Program-made: the position numbers and the translations under genes
The notes under the pieces: model-generated
Told to the model about the DNA's origin: nothing
The model's database searches: none
What the model saw: the letters and a program-made list of their open reading frames with translations, nothing else
Source: Polytrichum commune
Taxonomy: Eukaryota; Streptophyta; Polytrichopsida; Polytrichales; Polytrichaceae
Reading direction: 5' to 3'
Assembly (NCBI GenBank): GCA_950295325.1
Contig: OX485805.1
Coordinates: 40,413,501 to 40,473,500 of the forward strand
DNA length: 60,000 nucleotides
Shown here: one piece after another, positions 24,972 to 37,176 of the stretch
Position numbering within the stretch: the stretch's first letter is position 1
Layout: every line of letters starts with the position of its first letter

Positions 24972-26123
24972 GGGCATGTTTACATGAAAGCCAGTAGGCC
25001 ATGGTTCTTGAGAATCCTTGAATTCTTATTGATTGAGAGTATCACACTAGGCCCGCGCTTTAGGTTTACATTAGGGTAGATTTGGACTACAACCCATGAC
25101 ATTTTCATTTGATGAAAAATCTACAAGGAATCCCACATTGCAAATATGGATAATGTTGGCCAACATTATAGGAGAATTTTCATGACAACTCTTGAAGGTA
25201 GGCTTGGTGAAATGTGCAACAGACCTTGAAGGAGTTAGGGTTTACACTAAGGGCTTGTGACCTTCATAAGACTTTGGGCTATAGTCAATGGACTTCTCTA
25301 AGGTACTAAGGCCTTAAAGTGTTTGAGCTAAGAAATCATTGCTATTTCAGGCAAGCTAGATAGCTTGGAAAAATTTCAAAAAAATTCCAAACATTAGCAA
25401 GTCAATACCTAGTCTACAAAAAAAAAATTTAAAAAAAAAACAAATCTCAAAAATTAAAAATTTACATGCAACCTACACAAATTCGCAAAGTTGTCTTAAG
25501 GAAAGAGCCTTGTACTCTCCACTAGGGGGGGGGGGGGATCTATTGATGTTGAATTGCTAAGTAACAATCACTGCAATATTAACCTTATCGCAGGTGAGGA
25601 TCTTTTATTAAATGAAGGTGTTGTCCCTCTTTTGTGGATCGCTTCTTACACCACCTCGTTGAGTTGGATAGATCCCCAATTAACCATTATGATTGGCCAA
25701 AGTTGGTGCTCTTCTAAAAGTGTTCTTGCATCCTCTTACACCGCTATTATGAATGGCCGAAGTGGTGTTATTTTATACTTAATACTACATATGATTAATC
25801 GATTTTAACGATGACTTACTCGATGACCCCTGTTGCATTCACTTGTTGACGGCTTAAGGATTAAAAATAGGTGTCACCAAAAGGAAGGTGACGTTTTTAG
25901 GCCTCTGTACCTTATACTCTCATGCGCTGATCACACCAATTTTTTTGTCCAATTCCAACCATGAAATTGCTGGAGATTATGTTGAGAAATAGATGTTGGC
26001 CCATCATTCTTCACACTATTAGAGCCGGAGATGCCGATAAATGGTGTCAGAAGTGGCCGGTGTGATCATCCCAGTTAGGGTCAATTAAGAGCCATGGCCT
26101 AATGCCTTCAGTGTAAACAGGTC
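24972..26123. mobile_element. PIF/Harbinger-like TIR element with internal insertion
   Basis: An inverted copy of the 33603-34003 element. 24972-25080 matches the complement of 33900-34003, 25255-25305 matches the complement of 33675-33720, and the right end (about 26085-26123) matches the complement of 33603-33640. The left flank is TTA, and the left end reads GGGCATGTTTACATGAAAG. About 780 bases between 25306 and 26085 are absent from the other copy, including the 141-base element at 25928-26068. Confidence 0.7.
25928..26068. mobile_element. 141-base TIR element, copy 1
   Basis: Bounded by TGATCACACC and its perfect inverse GGTGTGATCA. The interior is shared with 44260-44400, which has the same length; one shared string is GTTGAGAAATAGATGTT. 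Non-coding. An internal TGGTRTCAG string also resembles a retroelement primer-binding site, an alternative reading. Confidence 0.7.
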
Positions 26124-26126
26124 TTC

Positions 26127-26930
26127 ATAAGCTCACAAGCTGGAGAGTTCCCACGGAGCTCTGAAGACTAAATAGGAGGATGGCAAGAGTGCTTACAGGC
26201 TGTGTCGGCTATTGAGCTCGAGATTTATCAAGGCGTTGTTGCTACCTTCTCCGAAAAGTACATTGGAACTGATGCATATTATATCATATATACATCATTT
26301 CTGTAGAATATTTCCATACTGCAAGGAGACATGGAGAGCTGCAGAGACATCATCGATTCCAGCAATCGTCCACACAAAGTAAATGAAATGTAGCTCTTGA
26401 ACATTCTTTTTATTGAGATGGAAAGCTTGTCAGAATCTCGTGCATTCATATTTCTCAACGAAAGGAGATTAAGATTTCTTGGCTGGTCTGGAAGTTGGAA
26501 CCGACCTTTGCTCGACGATGCAATTTCTAAGAGATCGCTGTTAAGGAACCATAACAGTCCTTGTCAGCCTTAGGTTGACAGCCTTAGAAGAATAAGTGTT
26601 CCCGCGGAGGTCTAAATCTTGAATAGGACGAAGGCAAGAATGCTTAGGCTATGTCTCCTATTGAACTCGCGATATATCCAGGCGTTGTTGCTTCCTTCTC
26701 CAAAAATTACATTGGATGTGTGATTCATGTGCATACTTCATTTCTGTAGAATATTTCTACCGCAATAGTGCAGACAAAGTACGTAGCTTAACTAAACTAT
26801 TTCATTGCGATCATGACAGAATCTCGGGCATTCATACTTCTGAATTGTAAAGAGATCGAGACTACTTAGCCCGTTTGGCACCGACCTTTGCTTGGACGCT
26901 GTGATTTCTACGTGATCGATGTTCATTAAA
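26127..26930. repeat. Diverged tandem duplication 3' of the GT31 gene
   Basis: 26127-26545 and 26578-26930 are copies offset by about 445-451 bases. Shared strings include GTTCCC.CGGAG, GGCAAGA.TGCTTA, GGCGTTGTTGCT.CCTTCTCC, CATTTCTGTAGAATATTTC, CAGAATCTCG and CCGACCTTTGCT. Non-coding as far as I can see. Confidence 0.7.
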
Positions 26931-27189
26931 TTTAACTTGACATTGATGAAAAAATTTGCAGAACCGACTCACTCTAGTAGCCGCTCCGGAGATTTTCAGC
27001 GCGTGTAGAAAATTGGCAATGATATTCTATCCTTCGCCATTTAAATTCGACACAACTAATTTAACACAGGAACCAAGAATAAATCTAAAGGAGTCCGAAA
27101 ATTTGGCAGCGGAAAAAACTGTGTTGTCCTTCGCCAAAGCTAGCTGAAGAACCTGTTTGCTGCGATGATGTCGAGAAACCAGAGTTTTA

Positions 27190-28284
27190 TCACCGCTGTG
27201 TAGGATGAAGCTTCTCGACGTGCAACTGCTGATTTGGCGATATCCAGGAAGATATGGCGATCCGATCACGCTCGAAAAAGGAAAGAACGTCGTGCCATCG
27301 CTCCGGAGTCTTGACCTGGTGGACGAGGATCGTCTCGGGGACGAGCTCGTGCGCGCACCCGCCACCGAAGGCAGGATGATCGTAAAAGAGCGGCTTCTTA
27401 CTCACACGATGCTTTGCTTTGTTTCCCGCATTCAGCCAGTCTCCCATCAACTGATCCTCCGTGCCGTCGGTGCTGTTTCTTGGAATCGGCGACTCATGGA
27501 GCCACTGCACGAGGTCCCACGAGATAACGTACCCCATGCCTGCCATGTAATTCTTGTACGCATCGTCGCTCTCACATGGAAGCACGTATCCGTAGTAGAG
27601 ATCTTCCCGGGACTGCGACTGCAAAGAAGCGGCGAGATTCTCAAGGCGGATGTAGGAGTCCTCGTCGGCTTTCATCACGTAGTCGTAATGAACCGCCATA
27701 GCGGCGACGGTGTCGAAGAATTTGAAACTCTTCCCGTGGTTCATATTCTCCTCGCAATCGAGCACGAGAATGTCTCCGTAATGGAACGACTCCAAGGTGA
27801 TCATCTTGTTCAATTCATCGCTCGCCGGCTTCCCTATCACAAATTTTACCGTCACGTCTGCGTTCTTCGTCGGTTGCTGCACGCCGTAGGCTAATCTCAG
27901 CAAGCTCCGCCTCTCCACATTCGAAGCCACCGTGAACGTGCCTAATAGAATGGAGATTTTCTTGATCTTGGATGACGAACCAGATCTTTGAAGGTTTGCG
28001 GCGTTCTGTATGGAATCGCACATGACATCCTTCAATGCGACGCGCAGAAGAGCGGGGCTAAGGAGGAGAGAAGTGTAAAGAAGAGTCGCTACGCTCACCG
28101 CAAGCACCCCGGCCGCTAAGCAAGCGATTTGTGGAGTGGAGATCATGCCTCCCTTGGGGCTTGAAGGCAATCTCCTCATGCTGGACCTCCTCTTCAGAGG
28201 CGGTTTTCTATGCTCCTGAGCCCGAGGAGTAGAGTCTTCTTGCTCCACCAGATCTCGGAACCAATCTCCACTCATGTGATCCAA
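27190..28284 (-). CDS. GT31-family (beta-1,3-galactosyltransferase-like) Golgi glycosyltransferase
   Basis: Intronless 364-residue type II membrane protein. A basic cytosolic tail (HRKPPLKRRSSMRR, 25-38) precedes one transmembrane segment at about 51-75, then a luminal catalytic domain. Family signs are ERRSLLRLAYG (124-134, the usual R-x-x-x-R-x-T-W region), VKFVIGKPASDELN (146-159), DILVLDCEENMNHGKSFKFF (171-190), the DxD-like metal site KADEDSYIRL (Asp207-Asp209) and EDQLMGDWL (276-284), with FGGGCAHELVPETILVHQVK near the end. A sequon lies at Asn270. This is the Galactosyl_T (GT31) arrangement; donor, acceptor and product cannot be told from sequence. Plant relatives act on arabinogalactan-protein glycans or N-glycans. 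The first ATG (28282-28284) is used; Met4 is an alternative. A (TC)n tract lies about 950 bases upstream. Confidence 0.87.
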   Translation of the reverse strand: MDHMSGDWFRDLVEQEDSTPRAQEHRKPPLKRRSSMRRLPSSPKGGMISTPQIACLAAGVLAVSVATLLYTSLLLSPALLRVALKDVMCDSIQNAANLQRSGSSSKIKKISILLGTFTVASNVERRSLLRLAYGVQQPTKNADVTVKFVIGKPASDELNKMITLESFHYGDILVLDCEENMNHGKSFKFFDTVAAMAVHYDYVMKADEDSYIRLENLAASLQSQSREDLYYGYVLPCESDDAYKNYMAGMGYVISWDLVQWLHESPIPRNSTDGTEDQLMGDWLNAGNKAKHRVSKKPLFYDHPAFGGGCAHELVPETILVHQVKTPERWHDVLSFFERDRIAISSWISPNQQLHVEKLHPTQR

Positions 28285-29230
28285 GTGTCAAAGACTCAAC
28301 GAGGATTGCGAGAGAATTATCTTCCGACAATGACGAGGTGTGCTCTCAAGATCCTCGAGAGCAAAACCGCACGCGATTGCTTGCTGTTCCTGCCTTCACA
28401 AGCTCCTATCAAACAGTCTCTGACATTTTATCAGCTTTAAAGACCCAGGTTCCGGAGGCTTCTGAAAACCTACAGAGTAAATCCAGGAAACAGCAAATTA
28501 TCTGCTCACTATTATTCACTATTGTGATTCTCAGAAAATCACCTAAACATCAATCCTGAGTAGCTCGAACTTTCTACAGATTGTTGGATCCACTCATCTC
28601 TTATTAAATCAACGTACATGTGGTTCTACCAAGGAACGCAATGCTGAGAACAAAGAAAATGGGGAACGTCACGATGAAGATACAAACATCCGGCCATGAA
28701 CCTTGGAGCAAAATACACCTGGTCAAGCAGCAGCTCTGCTTTCATGAGCAGATTTCAGCCAGCCGCTCGTTAGTCATTGAGATCATCCTGACCTTAGGAT
28801 ACACAAAGAATTCGGAAACATCGAAACGGCGAGTGCAAATTGGTTCTTGATGTCCACCACTTCTTCTTCTTCAATTCTCAATGAACGAGAGAGGAACTGC
28901 GAGCGTTACGCCTCAACTGCCATCGTAACTTTTCTCGGGCCGCACAGTTCACCAGTCCTCAGAACGTAATTTCACTACTCCCTTGCAACTCCCAGCCTCG
29001 ATCGTGTGAAGTATCTGGCCGCCCCGCGACGACGTACATAAAACTTTTCGTGAGCACCTGAGGAAAGAAGATCCGCAGCACGACGCGGTAGCACCCCTGA
29101 CCTTTCAGCTTTTGAATCCTATACTATCCATTGTTGCTGCACCTACAGAACAATTTTTTTTGAATTAGCTACACGGAAACTACGAAGTAGGCAAGGCAAG
29201 ATATATTCCGTGCTTTTCCTTCCCCAGCAG

Positions 29231-29273
<43 letters not shown>

Positions 29274-29280
29274 TGCCCTG
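28285..29280 (-). promoter_or_regulatory. Presumed 5' UTR/promoter region of the GT31 gene
   Basis: This stretch is less AT-rich than the gene-free DNA and has no convincing ORF of its own. It ends at a (TC)n microsatellite, which reads (GA)n on the gene strand. The transcription start cannot be placed from sequence. Confidence 0.35.
29232..29270. repeat. (CT)n microsatellite
   Basis: About 19 CT units, uninterrupted. Confidence 0.95.
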
Positions 29281-32200
29281 GAGAGAATAAGCCCAGAATG
29301 AGACTCTGGAGTCTGCACTTCTTTTTTCTGATTCCACAAAACTGCTGCTGCATGTATCAAATCAGCAGGCGGTGTGTGGGACGTGCGGGACGTGCCGCTT
29401 GGCATGTAAGTAAGATCATGTGCAATCTTTCACAAAATGCCAGAATCATGAGGAGGCTGCGGCTCTCATCATCATCAATGTTTGCGCACCTCTTGGCATT
29501 GTTAAAATATCATTTTGGGTCTTCCGGAGTCCGAATTTACTAACTTGAAGCTGCGCTGCAATAACGCTGAAAAGCACGGTGCAGGGTGTATGGAAGCTGA
29601 GCTCGATTTATTACCTTACTACGCAATTAACTATCGAATTTACAGGCTGGAGGTAACTAAGAAGTTTACCTCTCCGTTGCATATTCTTGTCTTTCTGTGT
29701 CAATTCTTTCAACTTCATGAACTGACTGTACTTTGCAAAGTTTCTCAGTCTGGATACTTGTAATTCTCTTGAATCCACTGAATCACCTCATTCCAGTTTC
29801 ACCAAGATCAACGACTAAGCTTAGCCTAATTATCTTAAATCTCACTGGGCCCCTTTCACACATACATGCTGATGGTATTAGGCTCTAAAATAGGTAACGC
29901 TATAAGGAGAGTGACACAATAAGGATGACTTGCATATATGCACGTAACTACAATATTATAGTAAAGTTACCTTTACCAGAGGTATAGCTACCATTGTAGG
30001 TAACGTATTATTGTTTATTTCATTTGCAAAGGTATGATACCTCTTTGGGTAAGTGACATTCCACTAAGATTACATCATTTATAGCATTTGTTGGTGTTTG
30101 AATCCATAAAATCCTACAGTTTCAATAACCATAAATCATAGTAATTAGTATCAACAATTATTAAACTTATTATTTGGTTGGATCTCCAAAAACAGTGCCT
30201 GATACATAATCTCTTGGACTAAAGTTGTTGAATAAATTCCTACAGAAGTGGATGGAATTTTTCAATATTTTAGAACTCATATCCTTCTACACTTACCTAT
30301 CTTCACCTTTCAATGCCTACGTGGCCAAGAAATTGGTTGCAAGTCTTTCTCAAGAATATCATTATTTTCTTGGTTTTTCAAACTCTCTTTGCTTAGAACT
30401 AGTAAAGTCCTACATCACCTTGAACAAACCAAATGAAATTATCTATCAACATTTTTTTTGGTGGACCTTGAAGGGTTTGGAATCCTTCATTTTGTTTCTC
30501 TATTACAATTTTTATTGTATGGAAGCTACAAGGTGAGAAGACATAATTTTTATTATTAAAATTAATTAAAATTAATTAATAAAGTGTTCCCTTCAACTTA
30601 GGAAACTTGTATGTTTTGACCAACTTCTTTTCGACCAAGGAAAGATGATTGAATGTGATTTATCAAACTACCTTAAATCGTGTTATGAAGAAAATTCTTC
30701 AATAATGATTGTATGGAGATCAATGACAATGATCTCTATTCCAACCATGTAGATGCGGTCTAAAGCTCACCTCTTTTCAATCATTTGTCAACTCTAAGAA
30801 GGTATCTAACTCATGCTTTATTATACATTTAAGCTTTGAGTTGGATTCCCAATACATTTAGGAGCTAAGGTTTTTTTCCCATGTACCACATGTCATGCTT
30901 GTTTTTAATGCGTAGACCGACATAACCTATTTATAAATGATATTTGGCAAAGATAATTGTCAGGTGCTTCTTAATTATAATCCAACCCATCATTTCAAGG
31001 CTTGACCCACAATAATTTGTTTTGATGAGTCCTCATTTTATAACACTAGCAAAAGCCATGATCATATTAAGTCAATGCAAAAATGAATCATCAAATACAA
31101 AGTGACACTACTGATAATATACAATTTTAGTGGAGCTAAGATAATATAAGTCACATGTCAAAAAGGAAAGCTCACAAGTTCAAGCAGTGGGAGCTTGCAA
31201 ATCTTCTTACTCCTATCAACTTTTTAGGTTTAAGGTGTGACGGCATGCTTGCTTCATTTATAGACAAAATTGCCCATTGTCCACCAATTATGTTCTAGAG
31301 GGTCTCCCTTTGGCACCTTTGGCCAGACAACTATGAAAACATTTACCTAGTGAAGGCCTTCAAAAAGAGGCCGTCTATGATATGGTATATGGACAATGAA
31401 CAATTTTGATTATAAATAAAGGGACAAGCATGTCATCATACCTTTTGAAGTTTAAAAATTTGATGATAACAAGAAAACTTGCCCTTTCCTATGGACATGC
31501 TCTCATTTGCCAAATGTGTTTGAGAAGGATGTGGGGACCTTACTTGTAGCATCTCTTTGATGGGATGGGAGTCAAAAATCCCACATTGAGAGGGCACAAC
31601 CCATCAAAAACAATGAGATGGTAGTGCATCAGAAGGATGAGAGGATCGTAACCGTTTATTGCTTGTGTCTATTTTCATATGGTCAACCATAACTTGCACC
31701 CTTGATTTCAGCCCTCATTTATAATAATTGGTTCCCCCTATGGGAATCCTATATATGGCTCCTTAATCGTGGCTAAGCATATCATTATTTTCCTAATAAT
31801 AGAAATAAAATTGAATGATTGTAAAACATGAAATCATAAAAGTTTTGACCCAAGTTCAAAACTATGTAACATATGTAGAAAATTGTCATGAAGACGTAAA
31901 ATTTAGTTGTAGTGTCTAAACAAGAAATTTCGATAGAAAACATGTCATGCAATGTAATTGAAATCTTAAACCTATAGAGCCTGCAAATGCAATAAAAAGC
32001 TCACAATCTTTAGGCTTTTCATATATCTAAAGAAAGTAATATCAAAAATATAATAAAGAGTAGGCTTGAGAAAGTTCATACTCAACACTCGTACTCAATT
32101 GAAATCAAGATATACTTCAAGGTGTAATTCAAGTTTGGCCAACAAAAATCTCCAAGGGGGGCCTCCTCAAGCAAATAAGGGTTAAACTAAGCACCCTTAT

Positions 32201-32360
32201 TCGCTTAGATTCACCCTTAGAACTTCATGAATTCGTGACAAAAACTAACCATTTCTACAAATCACTTTACCTTGTTTGAACTTCCACCCAAGAAATGATG
32301 AAATGGTCCAGATACTTTTTGGAACGATCCTCCGGAGAGTGAGTAGGTAGGTATCCTCTA
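29281..32360. other. Gene-free AT-rich region
   Basis: No recognisable coding exon, RNA gene or bounded element. The longest open frame, 103 codons at 30225, has no family signature. Confidence 0.5.
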
Positions 32361-32366
32361 GTCTAA

Positions 32367-33239
32367 GGGTGAGTTTCCATGTAGGCCGCTCGCCCACTAG
32401 ATTCTGGATAATAGTGAATCGGAGGTGTTTTCATGTAGTTAAGCACAAGCCGCCATCCAACCACATTTTGGTGGTCATTTAGAATGTGGAGGGCCATGGG
32501 CACGGACCTCTAGACTTTTATGCGTCCACTAAAGAATCTTCAATGTGCAAGTGCCGGTCACTGAAGGATTCAGACCAGTTGAAGATTCAAGATAGCCAAT
32601 GTTGGTCGAGTACGTTATCCCTGGTAACCAGAAGGAGGAGGTTAGGTCAAGGCCACTCACCCTGCATCTACATCTGCAAATGCATTTTTACATACGCAAT
32701 GCAGATGCGGATGCATGGAAGCTACCCACACACGGCGTGTAATTCAAACACAAATTAAAAGTGACGCCAGAAGCCTTGAACTCTCTGCATATGTGAGAGA
32801 TATGTAGGAAGGGTTATATGTAGTAAGACAAGATTTTTTTTTAACCTTCGACCTACTACTTTTCTCTAGTATCAACTAGTTATAGATGAACCATATGAGT
32901 TTGTGAAATAACCGGTTGAGGTTCATGACTTCAAAAAAATTACTGATCATTTTAGAGGAAATTCAAAAGTTAATGAAGAAAACAATGCAGGAAGAGTGGC
33001 AGTTTTGCATGGGTCTGCATCTGCATCCTTGACGGAGGCCACTTTTCATTCCCGAATGTAGGTGCAGATCCAAGAACCATTGGGCTTGCTCTTAGTAGGT
33101 GAACCCGAATTTGAGAAGATGGAAGTATCCAGTTGGCACATACGAACCCTACTCCACGAAACTCCCTCTACATTTGGGCGAGTTTGTCCTCCTTCACACT
33201 AGAATCTAGTGGGCGAGCGGCCTACATGGAAACTCACCC
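32367..33239. mobile_element. PIF/Harbinger-like non-autonomous element with 39-base perfect TIRs
   Basis: The left TIR (32367-32405) starts GGGTGAGTTTCCATGTAGGC and is perfectly complementary to 33201-33239. Flanking TAA triplets (32364-32366 and 33240-33242) form a 3-base target duplication of the TWA type used by PIF/Harbinger elements. The element is 873 bases long and has no transposase-like ORF. The intact TIRs suggest relatively recent insertion. Confidence 0.88.
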
Positions 33240-33602
33240 TAACTTATCCACACACACTCTCTTTGACGACAATAACATTCCGGATTGTTGCCCATGTTGA
33301 CGATTAAGGAAGACATGTGTCATGTAAACAACATGTTTGTGGGAAATGCAGTTGAGACCACATGGTACTAGAATTTTCACCCACTCACATTAAAAAAAAA
33401 AGAGTTAAAATGTCATTTGGCATGATGAGTAACCAGGCTGTGTGGTGGGTGTGGCAAGTCCATGCAAAACAACAAAACAACATGGCCATGACTCCATGTT
33501 GTCCAATACGATTCTCCCTACCGGAATGGCCAATGCTAAGCTTCCACACAACCGCAAGTGGACCCACACTAATTAAACCAAAAAGTGTACACTTGTAAGT
33601 TA

Positions 33603-34003
33603 GGGCATGTTTACACTGAAGGCATCAGGCCATGGCTCTTAAATGAACACAGTTTCCTGCTTTTTGGATGAGAGTATAGAGAAGTCCATTGACTATAGCC
33701 CAAAGTCTTTTGGAGGTTGCAAGCCTTTATTTGTGTATAGTATACCTAAATTATTGCTTGCACATTCCGCTAGGCATGTTTTCAAGAGTTGTCCCGAAAT
33801 TCCCTCTAGAATCTCGGCCAACATTATCTATACTTGTCATGCGGGATTCCATGTAGACTTTTCTTTCATTTGAAAATGTTATGGCTTGTAGCCCAAAATT
33901 GTGCTCATGTAAACCTAAAGCAGGGGCTTGTGACACCCTCAACCAATGAGAATTCAAGGATTCTCAAGGGCCATGGCCTAATTGCTTTCATGTAAGCATG
34001 CCC
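33603..34003. mobile_element. 401-base PIF/Harbinger-like MITE
   Basis: TTA duplications at 33600-33602 and 34004-34006 flank ends that read GGGCATGTTTACACTGAAGG on the left and, inverted, GGGCATGCTTACATGAAAGC on the right. The TIRs continue imperfectly for about 38 bases through AGGCCATGGC. Non-coding. A second, interrupted copy is at 24972-26123. Confidence 0.85.
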
Positions 34004-34374
34004 TTAGTTGAAGGATGGATTTGACCTCAATGGCCATCCCTCCTATTAGTGCAATTCGTGGAGTCAAGACAGAATTTATGGATTCTAGTGGACAAATTTT
34101 ACAACACTTCTCCCATGCTTTGACCTTGAGGTTTTATCCTAGTGTTACATAAGTAACTAGTACAAACAAAATAGACCCAAAGAAAGTAATTTATTATGAC
34201 CATCACATTTATCCCCAACTAGAGCTTGTATACCTAGTTGGGCAAGTAAGCATAGTTGTGATTGTGGTGGTCCTCAATGCACACTATCCCTCTGTATCCC
34301 CCAAAAAACAAAACCAAAGAAACTAGACCACAACCATCAACCATTGAAACAGTGGTTGTGTGTAAACGCACTTT

Positions 34375-35100
34375 CAGTCTCTACTATCAAAACACCTTGA
34401 TTGGACAATTAATAGCACAACACTTAGTGAAGCATCTTGGTCGTTGGGTTAGATCAAGAATGTTCTTATTGGCTTAGCAATTGCAAATCACATAGATTGT
34501 CATTTCAAATATTAGAGTCGGAGTTGAGATGAAAATTTTATATGAGGTCAAAGCAAAAAACAAACATCAAATATGCATTAGAGATTATGACAATGTAGTA
34601 GTTTATATCAAAAGAACTTTTGAGACGATCTTTGTCCTCTTGTCTTGAAACATAGATGGAAAAGTTCCTGCTTGAATACTCCATGGCATGCCTCAATTCC
34701 ACTAAAAATTTAATCGATTTACCTATTAATAATTTTCAACTAGATGATGTTTCTTCCAAAAAAAACCATCCCCACCTTTTTTGACAAAGCCAAAAAGAAA
34801 TGGTTTTGTGAAAATAATGACGGCAAAAAGGGGTATGACATCATATGTGCCTTTATCATAGTCGACTGGGGATTCATACCCTTGGTTACTATGCTATTCG
34901 ACATTAAATAGTCCCTACTATCAAAACACCTTGATACAAAAATTATTAGCATAAAACTTACTTAAAACACCGAGGCCATTAGGTTAATTTGAGAATTGTC
35001 TTATCAGGTTAGCAATTGCAAATGACAAAGGTGGTCATTTCAAGTAGCAAAAGTTGAGATGAGGTTAGTGTGAGATGCAACAGTTATATGAGGTCAACGT
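34375..35100. repeat. Direct duplication with ACTATCAAAACACCTTGAT
   Basis: 34375-34552 and 34908-35100 share ACTATCAAAACACCTTGAT, TTAGCAATTGCAAATSACA, GTCATTTCAA and TTATATGAGGTCAA in order, about 533 bases apart. A third relative (AGCAATTGCAAGTTATGTAG, GGAGTTAAGATG) lies at about 55160-55295. Confidence 0.6.
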
Positions 35101-36860
35101 GAAGATTTCACTCTCTTCCAACAATCACAAAAGTTCTCCCAAATTTGTTACCTACTAGAGTCATCCGTAAAGTCCCTCAAAGAGTGGGTTTGATCCTTCT
35201 TTGAGAGAAAACTTTCTATTGAGAGCTCATTAGCTCGTCATACATTGGAGCCTATTTTGAAAGTAGGGTAAAACTTTCAAGACCTCCTCTCAAACTTTTA
35301 GAAAAAAATTAGAACCTAAAATAGGGTATGTGCATGGGACCCACCGTTCTTAATCCCAGATCGGCCTATGCAAGGCTAGCTTGACCCACCCAGCCTAGTA
35401 GGACAAACTAGAAAGCCAGTTTTAATAGCCCGACACCACTCCTTGTGAATGGTAATTCTAAGCAATAAGAAAACTTGGGTGATTTTGTGTTAATTCTCAT
35501 AAACTCAAGGTTTGGGACTAAATTCATGCTTTCATCTCCTTTACTTTACAAATAACTAGAGTGGTGTCTACACTTTTGAGCACATAGTCCAACCAATGTC
35601 ATTGTAGCACGTGTCTTTTTGGTGTCTATACTTATGCACAAGCCTTGCCGTATACCAAACTCTCAAGTACAGGAAGTTCATTAGCCAATAGTACATTCTA
35701 AAGTCCAATCCCAAACATCCGTTACATAGCATATGCTACAGCACACATCTTCTATTTGTGCTTGTGTGTTCTTCAGTTTTAGAGGTGAATTCAAAGCCTT
35801 CTTCTATCCCTTTGTTTCGCCTATGCTTGTCTGTGCATCATACTTCCAGATATGCTTGAAGTGTGATTGTGTAAGGAGAAATGTTTTGGGCCTCTTTAAA
35901 CTAGTGACTGAGACCTGTGACCGTTAAATCTGATATAGGTGGAAAAGGGCAAGACAGTTCAAAAACATGCCCTTTTTCCCCAAAGGAGAAACAAAGGACG
36001 CAAAGGAAAACAGATGTGAAACAAAATTACATGAAAGCCTCTATGGCACCAAATGGACAGTCTCATGGCATCCTAAATGTTTCTTCTTTACTTGCATCGC
36101 ATGTAAGTTAGGCCTACACAAATAGCTTCACTCTCTGGTTGCATAAGCCTTTACTTTCCACTCAAGAGCATGAGCCCAGCCTACATTAACTTGGAATTTC
36201 CTATGGAGCAACCTGTGGTTATTAAAAACACTTTGGATAACTTGCAAATGCTTCGGTAACTGGAGGATCTGTTAAGGTAGACAGGTCTAATTCGCTTACT
36301 TACCTGGAACGGAGACCTATATGTGGTTAGGTATGGATCCAAGAACAGACACCAAAAAGATGTGTATTTAAAAAAGATTGGACTACGTACTCAAAAACTG
36401 TTAACCACTCTAAGCTCAGTAGTCAACATAATTTGGGGGGGGGGGGGGCTATATGGCCATTTAATGAGCGCAAGAATCTTCACTATGATAATGAATAAGA
36501 TATTCATATGAACTCCAGAAATTATGAGGAAAGTTGCTACAGCCTCAATTTGGATTTGCTAACCATCTCGTGCTAATCGCGTGTATCATATCTTAGGAGA
36601 GTTTGGACTAGTCACAAAAAGTAACCATATAAGACCCATCTACCTTGACCAGAAAAAAATTAACTAGAGAGTAGCCCCATTGAGAATTACAAAAGGAAAG
36701 AGAAGCAAGCACCTAGTACCTGAAATGAACAGATTTAGGGTCGCAAGAAGAATTGGCAAACAAAACAGCCCCAGTTCCCTGATGGCCATGAATTCGCTCA
36801 CGTCTTCTTATCTTATAAAGGGCTCATGGAGTTGAAACAACACAGCAGTGGCACAAATTC
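35101..36860. other. Gene-free region
   Basis: No gene recognised. Contains a poly-G run near 36436-36448. The part next to 36870 may be the end of the ATG16 transcript. Confidence 0.45.
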
Positions 36861-36871
36861 ATGTACAGGCT

Positions 36872-36877
36872 TTTATT
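36872..36877 (-). terminator. Candidate polyadenylation signal of ATG16
   Basis: AATAAA on the minus strand, about 300 bases after the ATG16 stop codon. Confidence 0.4.
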
Positions 36878-37176
36878 TTACCAGTTGAAAGAGCGTTTAC
36901 AGGGGAGAGTGGATGCAAATCCTTGCATTTGGTCCATTTGGCTACCATACCTTAACCTTCCGCTCATTTGCCTCATCATATGTCACAGCCACAATGGCAA
37001 CGCGTCTCTTGTGCACCGTGAATGCAAACGTATGTACAATTCATACACACACACCATGAATGATGAATGCAGTTGTTGCAAACACTAGCCACTTAAGAGA
37101 CAAGGGGAGCTTCTTCTTGGCGCCCTCAGCCCTGTCAATGATAGATTACCATGAGAACATTCTACAAAAGCCATAC

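Noticed and set aside
27205-27894. 229-codon open frame on the plus strand
   Set aside because: It is antisense to the GT31 coding region, which has clear family motifs; the antisense frame has none.
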